Shown here in pieces: positions 25,244-36,747 of a stretch of DNA of 64,000 nt (positions are counted from its first letter, which is position 1; every line of letters begins with the position of its first letter). A program made the translations under genes and the position numbers. Under the pieces are notes generated by a model, which searched no databases, had not been told where the DNA came from, and saw nothing but the letters and a program-made list of their open reading frames with translations. This DNA is from Muribaculaceae bacterium (lineage in GTDB: Bacteria > Bacteroidota > Bacteroidia > Bacteroidales > Muribaculaceae), in assembly GCA_014867205.1 (NCBI GenBank), contig WGUO01000012.1, forward strand, positions 26,666 to 90,665, in the 5' to 3' direction.

Positions 25244-28200
25244 ATGGCAGACATTCAAGATAGGAAGAATATACCTGATTCTGACACCAGCCGTGTTTCA
25301 GATGAAAACGTGACAGAGGGAAAAGACCGGAAGAATGAGTCTCCCCGGCCGAAGAGGCATCTGATCAGGCCGACATGGCTGCGCCGGATACTCAAGACGC
25401 TGCTTGGCATAGTTGTCGCGCTGCTTGTGCTTCCGTTTCTCCTGTATGTCCCCTTTATCCAGGACCTCGCCGTCAGGTTTGCCACAGATTTTGTCAAGGA
25501 ATCGACAGGCATGGATATCGGCATCGGCAAGTTCAGGCTCTCATTTCCGCTTGACGTGCATCTGCAGGATGTATATGTCGTTGAGGCGGCAGGTGACACA
25601 ATGGTGCGTGCGCGCGAGGCGGTGGCCGACATAAAGCTCCTGCCTCTGCTCGGCCTCGACGTGAAGATAAACAGGCTAAGGCTAAATGACGGCTATTACC
25701 GCATGATGTCACCCGACTCCTCGATGATCCTTACCGTAAACGCAGGATTTCTCGAGGTTGATGACAAGAGCTCGGCAAATATCAGGAATTCGGAAATAAT
25801 ACTCAACAAGACGCGTCTGCGTGACGGGCGGCTGTCGCTCTATATGGATGTCTGGAAGAAAAAACCGACACCCGAGGACACGACAGCCAAGTCAACTCCC
25901 TTTCTGATAAAGGCCAATGACCTGCAGATGGAGAACTTCAGTTTCGGCATGTCGATGCTGCCGACCATCGATACTATGGATGTGGCGCTGAAGCGGGTCG
26001 AGATACGCAAGGCAGTCGTGGATCTGCGCGAGAATCTGGTTAAATGGAGTCTTGCATCGCTGGGCGGCGGCGACTTCCGCTATCTGACACCTACCGCCGA
26101 ATACATAAAGACGCATCCGGCGCCGCCGTCCGAGCCGTCGACAGGCCCCCCCATGCGCATAATGGGCGACAGCATTGCGGTTGACTCGCTGTCCGCGCTG
26201 TATGCCGTCAAGGGAGCGCGCCCGATGCCAGGTTTCGACGCCGGATATCTACATGTGACCGGTGTAGGGATAGGAATGCGGGGATTCTATAACGAATCCT
26301 CTACTGTAAGACTCCCTTTGACACGTCTCGCGGCCCGTGAGCGGTGTGGACTTCAGATCACACAGGGAAGAGGCATAATAGGAATAGATTCTGTTGGTCT
26401 AAAGATAGATAAGGTTTCACTGAGAACACTTTTCTCAAAGATCAACGCTACAGCCGATCTGCCTTTCGCGGCAATGTCGCTTGACCCGAACACCCCGATG
26501 GATGTCAAGGCCGACGGCCGCATAGGACTTCCGGATATCGAGGCCTTCATGCCGGCCTTGAGGCCCATGGCCAAGAGGCTGCCTGCACGCAAGCCTCTCG
26601 ACTTTGCGGTCGATGCCGCAGGTACTCTCTCCGACCTTGTGATTGACAGGATAGATGCAGCGATGCCGGGGGTTGTCTCAATAAAGGCAAAGGGCTTTGC
26701 CAAGAATCCCCTTGACTATAAGAGGATGATGGCCAGAGTGGCGTTCGACGGCACCCTGAGCGACCCCTCACTTGCCGACAGTTTCCTCGCCCCCTCGAAG
26801 ATGAGCATACCGGCGTTTACAATCAAGGGCACTGCCGAGGCCGCGGGACTCAGTTATGGGGCCGACTTCACACTGCGCAGCGACGCGGGCGATGTGGCAG
26901 CCAAAGGACATGTGGCACTGACCCCTGAGAATTATACAGCCGACATAAACACTACGCAGTTTGACGTCGGGCGCTTTGTGCCGGATATGGGAATCGGACG
27001 CGTCACAGCGACCATCCAGGCCAACGGCCACGGCTTCAATCCCCTTAGCGGCACCGCGGTCACCGATGCCATCGTCAATGTGTCAGAGATTGAATACAAC
27101 CGAATACCGCTCCGCGACATACGCGTGGCCGCGACCCTCTCAAATGCCGGCGACCTTACCCTGCAGGCTGCCTCAGCCAATCCGGGACTTGATTTCGACA
27201 TGCATGGCAGCGGCACTATACATCCTGACGACTATGCGTTTGACATTGCAGCCACGCTGCGCGACATAAACCTGCAGCGTCTCGGGCTTACCGACAGCAT
27301 CTGCTACGGCTCGGGCGACATTGCCCTAAGGGGTACAGCCCAGCCAGGCAAATGGATATACGATGTGGAACTCGATGCCAAGGCAATCGAATGGTGTCTG
27401 CCGAGCCAGTATATCCATCTGCCCGACGGTGTTACGGCACAAGTGAAAGCCGACCCTATAATGACCTCGATGAAAGTCAACTCCATGCTTACGGAGATTG
27501 ACTTCCGCAGCGACTCGGGCCTGCAGCGTCTTATCGACAGCTTTACCGGTGCCGCAGCGATGGCGAGCCGTCAGGTCTCGGCGAAAAGCATCTCAATCGA
27601 CAGCATAAGCGCGAAACTTCCCTCCTTCACGCTCGATGTCAATGCCTCGGGCCGAGGACTTGTCAACCAGTTCCTGCAGCCGTCGGGCATGAGTGTCGAC
27701 ACGATCTATGCCCGCATATCCAAAGACTCGTTGATTATGGCGGATATCGGCGCACTCAATTTCACCTCACAGACACTCAGTCTCGACACGCTGACGCTCG
27801 GATTGAAGGAGCGCGGCGCACTACTTGACTATCGCGCGCATCTTGGCAACAGACGCGGAACACTCGACGAGTTCGCAAAGGTCAATCTCAACGGGTATAT
27901 CGGCTATAATCGTGTTAGCGCATTTCTAAACCAGTGGAACATACAGGGTGAGCAGGGATACCGCATCGGTCTCACGGCTGCCCTGCAGGACTCTGTGGCT
28001 ACGGTCCACATCACGCCTCTGAAGTCGACAATCGCCTATCTGCCATGGACATTCAACTCTGACAACTTCATAGACCTCAATCTTGTCAACAAGCATATCG
28101 AGGCGAACCTGATGGCGCAGAGCTCCGAGTCGAGCATTCTGGCCCGAACACAGAAGAACGGTTCTGACAAGGAGGAACTCTACGTCAAGATCGACAACCT

Positions 28201-30190
28201 GCATATAGAGGATTTCCTGCGAATGTGGGCACTCGCCCCGCAGATGAAGGGAGATCTGAACGCCGACGTGCATGTCAACTATGACAACAGACGCTTCACC
28301 GGATCGGGCAACGTCGGACTGAAGAACTTCATATATGAAAAGACACGTGTCGGAGACTTTGACCTCGGCCTCAATGCCGGCTATGGATTCGACTCGAGCA
28401 CCGATGTCAACGCCGCCCTCAGGATCAACGGCGAGCCGGCCATATCGGCCTATGCCAAACTGGTGGGATCGGATGAGGGGATGAAGCCTGATTCGGTTGG
28501 TGTGTCGCTGACCCGTTTCCCCCTGAAGGTCGCTAATCCTTTCCTCGGCAACTCAGTGGTGCTCAACGGTTATCTTAACGGCGACATGAAGATGGAGGGC
28601 TCGTTTGCCGAGCCGGTTCTCAATGGCGCCATAGCCTTTGACTCCGTATCGGCACACATACCTATGTTCAGCGCACACCTCAAGTTTATGGAGGACGTCC
28701 TGAAGGTGAACGACAATGTGATGGACCTGTCGGATTTCGACATTTATGCCGCTAATGGCAATCCGCTGAGAATCAACGGCTCGGTAAATGCCAAGAAATT
28801 CTCAGACATAATGTTCGACCTCACGGCCGAGGCCAGCAATATGCAGCTCATCAAGAGCGACCAGCGGTCGAAGGGGGATATATTCGGCAATATATTCCTG
28901 AATCTGGGGGCAACTGTCCGAGGCCCTATGAAGAGGCTTGATGTCAACGGCAATGTGAATCTTCTCGGAAAGACCAACGCCACCTACCGGCTCAACATGG
29001 AGCCTGCCCAGTTGACGGCCCAGACCGACGACGGTGTTGTCAAGTTCGTGAACTTCAACGACACCACACAGATCGAGAAGGTAGACACAGTGGCAGAGTC
29101 ACCGCTCAATATGCGCATCAACGCGCGCCTCACCATCTCGCCCGGTACGCATATCGAGGTGCTCCTCTCGAACAACGGCACCGATAAGGTAGAGCTCGAC
29201 CCGTCGGCCAACCTGACATATTTCCAGAACTATATGGGCGACATGTCGCTCAACGGCACACTGACTCTCGGCAACGGCTATGCCCGCTACTCATTGCCAG
29301 TGTTGGGCGAGAAGATGTTTGACTTCGACCCGAACAGCACAATAACTTGGACCGGCAATGTCATGAACCCGACACTCAAAGTGACCGGTACCGATGAGGT
29401 CAAGGCCAATGTGACAAGCGGGGGCAACTCGCGGCTTGTCAACTTCCTGGTTTCGCTGCATGCCACCAACACCCTTGACGCGCTGAAGGTTGCGTTTGAC
29501 CTCAGCACCAATGACGATGTCGCGATACAGAACGAACTGCAGTCGATGAGTGCCGACCAGCGGCAGACACAGGCCATGAACCTGCTGCTCTATGGCCAGT
29601 ATGCAGGTGCCAACTCCAAGGCCAAGGCGGCCAGCGGCAATATGCTCTACAGTTTCCTGGAGTCGCAACTGAACTCATGGGCCGCAAAGAACATACGCGG
29701 CGTTGACCTGTCGTTCGGCGTCAACCAGTATGACCGCACGTCCGACGGCGTTACCAATACCGAGACAAGTTACAGTTACCAGGTGTCGAAGTCGCTATTC
29801 AACAACCGCTTCAAGATACTTGTGGGCGGCAACTACTCGACCGACTCGGCCGATGACGAGATCGCCCAGAATCTGGTGAGCGATGTGTCGGTGGAATACC
29901 TCATTAAGCAGACCGCGACCACCAACATGTCGGTGCGCCTGTTCCGCCATACCGGATACGAGAGCATACTGGAGGGAGAGATAACCGAGATGGGAGCCGG
30001 CTTTATACTTAAGCGGCGTATAGAGAGTCTTAAGAGCCTCTTCAATATATGGCGGCGGAGACGCAAGGATAAGAAGCCGGTCCCGGAGGCTCCGGATACA
30101 ACGACTGTGGCGCAACGCGATACTGCGGCACTCCCTGAGCGGACAATTCAGGCACCTGACGTAAATGACAAAACCAAGGAGGAGAAGTGA
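25244..30190 (+). CDS. tamB: TamB-like translocation/assembly module protein
   Basis: 1648 aa. A short charged N-terminal tail is followed by one membrane anchor (about residues 45-68, TLLGIVVALLVLPFLLYVPF). An AsmA-like start (MDIGIGKFRLSFPLDVHLQDVYV) and a very long beta-rich stretch follow, then the C-terminal DUF490/TamB domain (about 1250-1600, including YGQYAGANSKAKAASG and SFGVNQYDR). TamB proteins span the periplasm as a lipid-conducting groove and help assemble the outer membrane (family knowledge). A charged, Pro-rich tail of about 45 residues ends the protein. The tamL start follows its stop by 1 bp. Confidence 0.92.
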   Translation: MADIQDRKNIPDSDTSRVSDENVTEGKDRKNESPRPKRHLIRPTWLRRILKTLLGIVVALLVLPFLLYVPFIQDLAVRFATDFVKESTGMDIGIGKFRLSFPLDVHLQDVYVVEAAGDTMVRAREAVADIKLLPLLGLDVKINRLRLNDGYYRMMSPDSSMILTVNAGFLEVDDKSSANIRNSEIILNKTRLRDGRLSLYMDVWKKKPTPEDTTAKSTPFLIKANDLQMENFSFGMSMLPTIDTMDVALKRVEIRKAVVDLRENLVKWSLASLGGGDFRYLTPTAEYIKTHPAPPSEPSTGPPMRIMGDSIAVDSLSALYAVKGARPMPGFDAGYLHVTGVGIGMRGFYNESSTVRLPLTRLAARERCGLQITQGRGIIGIDSVGLKIDKVSLRTLFSKINATADLPFAAMSLDPNTPMDVKADGRIGLPDIEAFMPALRPMAKRLPARKPLDFAVDAAGTLSDLVIDRIDAAMPGVVSIKAKGFAKNPLDYKRMMARVAFDGTLSDPSLADSFLAPSKMSIPAFTIKGTAEAAGLSYGADFTLRSDAGDVAAKGHVALTPENYTADINTTQFDVGRFVPDMGIGRVTATIQANGHGFNPLSGTAVTDAIVNVSEIEYNRIPLRDIRVAATLSNAGDLTLQAASANPGLDFDMHGSGTIHPDDYAFDIAATLRDINLQRLGLTDSICYGSGDIALRGTAQPGKWIYDVELDAKAIEWCLPSQYIHLPDGVTAQVKADPIMTSMKVNSMLTEIDFRSDSGLQRLIDSFTGAAAMASRQVSAKSISIDSISAKLPSFTLDVNASGRGLVNQFLQPSGMSVDTIYARISKDSLIMADIGALNFTSQTLSLDTLTLGLKERGALLDYRAHLGNRRGTLDEFAKVNLNGYIGYNRVSAFLNQWNIQGEQGYRIGLTAALQDSVATVHITPLKSTIAYLPWTFNSDNFIDLNLVNKHIEANLMAQSSESSILARTQKNGSDKEELYVKIDNLHIEDFLRMWALAPQMKGDLNADVHVNYDNRRFTGSGNVGLKNFIYEKTRVGDFDLGLNAGYGFDSSTDVNAALRINGEPAISAYAKLVGSDEGMKPDSVGVSLTRFPLKVANPFLGNSVVLNGYLNGDMKMEGSFAEPVLNGAIAFDSVSAHIPMFSAHLKFMEDVLKVNDNVMDLSDFDIYAANGNPLRINGSVNAKKFSDIMFDLTAEASNMQLIKSDQRSKGDIFGNIFLNLGATVRGPMKRLDVNGNVNLLGKTNATYRLNMEPAQLTAQTDDGVVKFVNFNDTTQIEKVDTVAESPLNMRINARLTISPGTHIEVLLSNNGTDKVELDPSANLTYFQNYMGDMSLNGTLTLGNGYARYSLPVLGEKMFDFDPNSTITWTGNVMNPTLKVTGTDEVKANVTSGGNSRLVNFLVSLHATNTLDALKVAFDLSTNDDVAIQNELQSMSADQRQTQAMNLLLYGQYAGANSKAKAASGNMLYSFLESQLNSWAAKNIRGVDLSFGVNQYDRTSDGVTNTETSYSYQVSKSLFNNRFKILVGGNYSTDSADDEIAQNLVSDVSVEYLIKQTATTNMSVRLFRHTGYESILEGEITEMGAGFILKRRIESLKSLFNIWRRRRKDKKPVPEAPDTTTVAQRDTAALPERTIQAPDVNDKTKEEK

Positions 30191-30191
30191 A

Positions 30192-32528
30192 ATGAATAAA
30201 AGAGTGAAAACCGGATACCAGGCCATGACGGCGGTGTTGGCGGTGGCGTTTCTCCTCGTCGCGACGCTGATGACCTCCTGCTCGACCACAAAGCGCATAC
30301 CAGACGGCGAGATGCTATACAACGGCTTCAAGCTGCAGGTCACCGAGCGCGAGGGAGACAAACTGCCCGGTGATGTGCGGTCGGACATGGTGAAGTCGAT
30401 TAATGTGAAGCCCAACAACCCCTACCCATGGCTTTCACCATACAAGCGGACACCTTTCCCCATCGGCCTCTGGGTCTATAATAACTGGAATGACTCGGCA
30501 GGGGGGCTGAAAGGATGGCTCTACCGTAAACTCGTGTCTGAGCCTGTGCTGGTAAGCGATGTGAGGCCTGAGACCCGCGTCAAGATGCTTAAGACGATCC
30601 TTGACAACAACGGATACTTCAATTCGTCGGTCAATTATATGGTGGCGCCTAAAAAGAACCCTAAGATCGCGAATATCGAGTATGCGGTAAAGCCGGGCGA
30701 GCCCTATCTGCTCGACAGCATAATATTCTTCAACGATCCGAAGCCGGGCATCTACCGGTTCATAGACTCTGTGGCTCATAAGAGCAAGTATCTTGTCAGC
30801 GGCGAGCGGTTCTGCGTGGACTCGCTTGCAGCAGAGCGCGTTCGCATAGCCAACGCCATGCGCAACCGTGGCTACTATTATTTCCGTCCGGAATACATCG
30901 AGTTTCTCGCAGACAGCCTTTTGACGCCGGGACGCATAGCCTTGAAGTTCTCGATCGCGGACAACACTCCTGACATAGCGATGAGGCGTTTCCGCACCGG
31001 CAATATCCATACCACTGTCCTCAGGCGCAGCAAGCGGCGCATGGGTGTTCCCGACACATTGATGACCAACAAGGGCGAGCTGGTGATATACCGCCCCGCG
31101 CGTCTGCGCAAGAACCTGATACCGAGCTGTATCACGTTCCGTAAGGGGAAATATTTCTCTGTGCGCGACATGGACCGGACACAGACGCGTCTGTCACGTC
31201 TCGGCATATTCGGCAACATACAGATACAGCCAATCCCCGTCGACACCAACCCTGAGAATCCCACGCTCGACGTCTATGTCACCTGTCAGTTCGAGCGTCC
31301 GCTTGAGGCGACGATAGAGGCCAACATCACATCGAAGTCTAACTCCTATCTTGGACCGGGACTCATACTTGGCTTGACGAGCAACAACCTGTTTGGCGGT
31401 GCCGAGAGGCTGAGCGTTCAGCTCTCGGGCAGTTATGAATGGCAGACGGGACGCAACCGCAGTTCAGTGTTCAACAGCTACGAGTTCGGCCTGGGCGCGT
31501 CGCTCGCTTTTCCGCGCGTGCTCGCACCAAAGTTCATAAAACGCACCAACCGCGAGCTGAACTGGACCAGCATCACGCTTAATGCCAACCTGCTCAACCG
31601 TCCCCACTATTTCCGTATGGTCGAGATAGGGGCAGGCATCACTTATGACTGGAATTACAACCGTAGGGTATCCAATTCATTTACGCCATTCAAGCTGTCG
31701 TACACGAAACTGTTGCGCACGACCCATGAGTTTGACTCCATAATGTCCGAGAATCCGGCTGTGGCGCTCAGTTTCGAGAGCCAGTTCATTCCCGAGATGA
31801 GTTATACCTATAACTATGACAAGTGGCTTGAGCGCGAGCGTATCAACGGCTTCAGCCTCACGGCGACGGTCAAGGAGGCGGGCAATGTGTTCTGGGCCTT
31901 ATGGCGTGCCTGCGGCGTGAAGGGTCGCAAGACTCTCTTCGGCATGCCGTTCTCTCAGTTTGTCAAGGGGCAGGCGCAACTTGTCTACTCGCGCAGGCTT
32001 ATCCGCGGCAAGGACCAGTGGCTCGTGTCGCGAGTACTGATCGGTGCTGAGCATGCCTACGGCAACTCCACTACAGTGCCTTACTCCGAGCAGTTCTATA
32101 TCGGCGGTGCCAACTCAATCCGCGCCTTTACCGTGCGCTCACTCGGCCCCGGAAGCTACAGGGCTCCCGAGTCGCAGAAGAACGGATACTTCGATCAGAC
32201 CGGTACCTTCAAACTTGAGCTCAACACCGAGTACCGCTTCCCGATATACAGTGTGCTTCATGGGGCTGTGTTTGCCGACGCCGGTAATATCTGGCTGCTG
32301 AAGGAGGACCCTTTGCGTCCCGGTGGACTTCTCAACCGAAAGACCTTCCTGCGCGACATAGCGCTCGGCACCGGAGTCGGATTGCGGGTCGATATCGGCA
32401 TGATGGTTATACGCGGCGACCTTGGCTACGGTCTCCATGCCCCCTACGAGACGGGCGTGCGAGGGTATTTCAACATCCCGTTCCGCAAGGCGTTCGCTTT
32501 TCACTTAGCAATCGGCTACCCGTTCTGA
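30192..32528 (+). CDS. tamL: TamL: lipoprotein TamA/BamA-family outer-membrane protein
   Basis: 778 aa from the ATG at 30192, which directly follows the tamB stop. A longer frame from 30165 would lengthen the signal peptide unnaturally and overlap tamB. A lipobox (LMTSC) gives a lipidated N-terminus, the feature of the Bacteroidota TamA homologue TamL. POTRA-like domains occupy about residues 40-400. The Omp85 barrel (about 410-778) includes the conserved loop sequence FYIGGANSIRAFTVRSLGPGSYR and ends AIGYPF. It partners TamB in outer-membrane biogenesis. Confidence 0.9.
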   Translation: MNKRVKTGYQAMTAVLAVAFLLVATLMTSCSTTKRIPDGEMLYNGFKLQVTEREGDKLPGDVRSDMVKSINVKPNNPYPWLSPYKRTPFPIGLWVYNNWNDSAGGLKGWLYRKLVSEPVLVSDVRPETRVKMLKTILDNNGYFNSSVNYMVAPKKNPKIANIEYAVKPGEPYLLDSIIFFNDPKPGIYRFIDSVAHKSKYLVSGERFCVDSLAAERVRIANAMRNRGYYYFRPEYIEFLADSLLTPGRIALKFSIADNTPDIAMRRFRTGNIHTTVLRRSKRRMGVPDTLMTNKGELVIYRPARLRKNLIPSCITFRKGKYFSVRDMDRTQTRLSRLGIFGNIQIQPIPVDTNPENPTLDVYVTCQFERPLEATIEANITSKSNSYLGPGLILGLTSNNLFGGAERLSVQLSGSYEWQTGRNRSSVFNSYEFGLGASLAFPRVLAPKFIKRTNRELNWTSITLNANLLNRPHYFRMVEIGAGITYDWNYNRRVSNSFTPFKLSYTKLLRTTHEFDSIMSENPAVALSFESQFIPEMSYTYNYDKWLERERINGFSLTATVKEAGNVFWALWRACGVKGRKTLFGMPFSQFVKGQAQLVYSRRLIRGKDQWLVSRVLIGAEHAYGNSTTVPYSEQFYIGGANSIRAFTVRSLGPGSYRAPESQKNGYFDQTGTFKLELNTEYRFPIYSVLHGAVFADAGNIWLLKEDPLRPGGLLNRKTFLRDIALGTGVGLRVDIGMMVIRGDLGYGLHAPYETGVRGYFNIPFRKAFAFHLAIGYPF

Positions 32529-32535
32529 TTCAGTC

Positions 32536-32850
32536 ATGAAGAGGCTTTCGAGACAGGAAAGGACCGGAGTGCTGATACTCGCGGCGGTATCGCTCATGAC
32601 AGTCGGCGGAGCCTGGCTGATAAGGTCTCGCTCCAAAGGACGCGGTCTGCATGAGGAACTGCCGGCGGTCACCGTGATATATCGCGACACGGCGGCTAAC
32701 CGGGCGTCAGAACAGGAGGATCCGGCCCGTCGCTCACGTAAGGCCAATAAGAGCACCAAGAGCGGAAAACGTGGCCGCAAACGAGAGCGCAAGCCTGCGG
32801 AATCGCCTGTGCGGCGTGACCCCCTTAGCGAGCCTGTCAGGGTCAAGTAG
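32536..32850 (+). CDS. Small basic single-pass membrane protein
   Basis: 104 aa. One membrane segment (about residues 12-28, VLILAAVSLMTVGGAWLI) is followed by a soluble tail that becomes very Lys/Arg-rich (SRKANKSTKSGKRGRKRERK). It lies 7 bp after tamL, so it is probably in the tam operon. No family is recognised. The N-terminal start resembles the anchor of Bacteroidota helix-hairpin-helix proteins, but that domain is absent. Confidence 0.65.
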   Translation: MKRLSRQERTGVLILAAVSLMTVGGAWLIRSRSKGRGLHEELPAVTVIYRDTAANRASEQEDPARRSRKANKSTKSGKRGRKRERKPAESPVRRDPLSEPVRVK

Positions 32851-32860
32851 CAGGGGGAGA

Positions 32861-32896
32861 GGGCACGACAGAGGGTACGACAGAGGGTACGACAGA
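32861..32896 (+). repeat. Three tandem 12-bp repeats
   Basis: GGGCACGACAGA followed by two copies of GGGTACGACAGA, just after the small membrane-protein gene. Probably slippage-generated. Confidence 0.85.
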
Positions 32897-32950
32897 GTCC
32901 GTTTCGTTCAATTTCACGCTTAAAATTCTGCTTTATAACATAATTTTTTG

Positions 32951-32958
32951 TAACTTTG
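32951..32958 (+). promoter_or_regulatory. typA -7 box
   Basis: TAACTTTG, 29 bp before the typA ATG. The -33 element is weak (TCTG at 32927-32930, 20-bp spacer). Confidence 0.6.
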
Positions 32959-32987
32959 CACTTTCAATTGAAAGCAAACGCTAAGCA

Positions 32988-34787
<1,800 letters not shown>

Positions 34788-34820
34788 GAGACTGGCGCCC
34801 GTTCAAAGATACAACAGTTA

Positions 34821-34852
34821 AGGCGGCTCCCGAAGCGGGAGCCGCCTTTTTT
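34821..34852 (+). terminator. typA terminator
   Basis: Perfect 11-bp arms AGGCGGCTCCC and GGGAGCCGCCT, a 5-nt loop, then TTTTTT. Confidence 0.93.
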
Positions 34853-34909
34853 AAGGATTAATGCAAGATTGCTTCGATTTGAGGGGAGAGTGTTTCCCCG
34901 CCAATCCTG

Positions 34910-36550
34910 CTATTTCCCCTTTTTGAGATATTCGTCGTGGTATTGGTCGAGAATCTTCCGGATTGCAGTTCCGATCTTGAGGTAGGCATCCGTGTTGAGG
35001 TTGGCGAGGGATGCGCGCACCGACCACTTCGGGCCGTCGAAGCCGTCGCCGTTGAGCAGCACGACAGCAGTCTCGTCGGCAAGCCTGATGACAAAATCGA
35101 GAGGTTCATGGTTCTTGTCAAGGTATGCGGCGAAGTCATCTCCGAAGAACTTCTTCGCCCAGACCATGATGTCGATCTCGCTGTAGTATCCGGCGCGGTT
35201 CTTGTCGGGCAGCAGCGTGAATCCGGTGGTGCTCCATAGGTCGTCAAGACGCTTGTGGATCATGCTGATCAGTCTGGGCTGCAGCTGCTCGCGGTGCAGA
35301 TATGCGAATGCCGAGAAGAGTGCGATCTGAACCTGCTGCGGTGTCGAAAGGCCTGCCGTATGGTTGAGCCCCACAAGACGGCTGTCGGCGACAAGACGGT
35401 CGATGAACTTGATCTTGTCAGGCGTGAGGCTAAGGCTCTCGTAGCGCTTGCCGAGTGCATGCCTCTTATCCTCAGGGAGTTCAGCGATGCGGTCGTCGAA
35501 GACATTCCTGTCGCTGCGCAGTGCCATGGCTGCCACACGCCAGCCTGTCGCACCGAAATATTTCGAGAACGAATAGAGACAGAGTGTGTTGTAGGGAAGC
35601 ACATACATCAGCGACCTGAAGCCTTCGATAAATGTTCCGTAGACGTCGTCGGTGATGACCATAAGCCGGGGGTTGTCGTTCTTGACGACATCCACGAGCA
35701 TGTCGAGGACCTCAGGAGAGAAGCAGACGCTTGGCGGGTTGGAGGGGTTGGTGATGCAGACGGCTTTGATTGACTTGTCGCGCAGTTTGTCGATCTCTTC
35801 CTTGGGATACTGCCAGTCATGGTAGCCATCCTTCTCAACGCGGTTTGCGCTGATGTTGACGACCTCGAGTCCGAACTGCTCCAGACGCGGAATCTCCAGA
35901 TATGGCGTGAAGCAGGGAGTGAAGAGTGCGATCTTGTCGCCGGGGTTCAGCAGGAAATTCTGCTTGAGCGACTCGAAAGCATAGCACATTCCGGCCGTGC
36001 TTCCTTCAGTGGCAAAGAGGTCATATACTGTGTCGTCATCGCCGCCACCCATGGCCCAGCGCAGGTATTCGCGAGTTATGATCTCTGTGTGTTTCAGGAT
36101 ACGGGGCGGAGTGGGATAGTGGTCACCCAGAATACCGTCTACGAGTTCGAAGACGAGTCCATCGGGGTCTGCCTTCAGGTCTTCGGTCATGTGGGTGTAG
36201 AAATGCTTCAGCACCTTAGCCCCGGTCTCTTCCTTGCGTGAGTCGATGTATTCGAGAAACCTGTCCTTCATGCCTTCCTGGGTCGGGGAGGCCACGATCC
36301 CGATAGATTCATCATATGTAGACCTGTCGGCTTCGGTCATAGCGAATTCTCCGAGCATGAAGAATGCCTTTCTCGGATATGATAGCAGCCAGTTCGGGTT
36401 GCCCCGGCCTGCATTCAGGAATGTGGCGGTGCTCTGCCGGGCATCTTTCTCAGCGAGACTGATAAGTGTACTCTTTATCTCAAACGGGCTCATGTTCTCG
36501 AGCTCTTTCTCATATTTCCGGTCTTCCGGATTATTTGGTGTGTTTCCCAT
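34910..36550 (-). CDS. aspD: Aspartate 4-decarboxylase (bifunctional aminotransferase)
   Basis: 546 aa, matching the long AspD form of fold-type I PLP enzymes. The PLP lysine lies in YSFSKYFGATGWR. Upstream are TNPSNPPSV and DDVYGTF, and the substrate-binding N-terminal GRGNPNWL is characteristic. It converts aspartate to alanine and CO2 in the cytoplasm. The neighbouring aspT on the same strand encodes the aspartate-alanine exchanger, and together they make a proton-motive cycle. The two genes are separated by about 200 bp of heptamer repeats. Confidence 0.93.
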   Translation of the reverse strand: MGNTPNNPEDRKYEKELENMSPFEIKSTLISLAEKDARQSTATFLNAGRGNPNWLLSYPRKAFFMLGEFAMTEADRSTYDESIGIVASPTQEGMKDRFLEYIDSRKEETGAKVLKHFYTHMTEDLKADPDGLVFELVDGILGDHYPTPPRILKHTEIITREYLRWAMGGGDDDTVYDLFATEGSTAGMCYAFESLKQNFLLNPGDKIALFTPCFTPYLEIPRLEQFGLEVVNISANRVEKDGYHDWQYPKEEIDKLRDKSIKAVCITNPSNPPSVCFSPEVLDMLVDVVKNDNPRLMVITDDVYGTFIEGFRSLMYVLPYNTLCLYSFSKYFGATGWRVAAMALRSDRNVFDDRIAELPEDKRHALGKRYESLSLTPDKIKFIDRLVADSRLVGLNHTAGLSTPQQVQIALFSAFAYLHREQLQPRLISMIHKRLDDLWSTTGFTLLPDKNRAGYYSEIDIMVWAKKFFGDDFAAYLDKNHEPLDFVIRLADETAVVLLNGDGFDGPKWSVRASLANLNTDAYLKIGTAIRKILDQYHDEYLKKGK

Positions 36551-36564
36551 ATATTGAATTGATT

Positions 36565-36736
36565 GAGTTTTAGCTTTAGGTTCTTAGGTGCTTAGGTGTT
36601 AGATGTTAGGTGTTAGGTTTTAGGTTCTTGGTTTTTAGGTTTTAGATTTTAGGTTTTAGATTTTAGATTTTAGATTTTAATCCTAACACCTAACACCTAA
36701 CTACCTAACACCTAACATCTGACACCTAACTACCTG
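36565..36736. repeat. Heptamer-repeat inverted element (TTAGGTG type)
   Basis: The left half consists of degenerate 7-8 bp units TTAGGTG, TTAGATG and TTTTAGA. The right half repeats the complementary CACCTAA and ACACCTAAC. The two halves can pair into a long imperfect hairpin. It lies between aspT and aspD inside the probable operon. Confidence 0.85.
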
Positions 36737-36747
36737 GCACCTTCTTT

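Noticed and set aside
36565..36736. CRISPR array
   Set aside because: Units are 7-8 bp with no spacers, and no cas genes are present; the other repeat blocks fail for the same reason.
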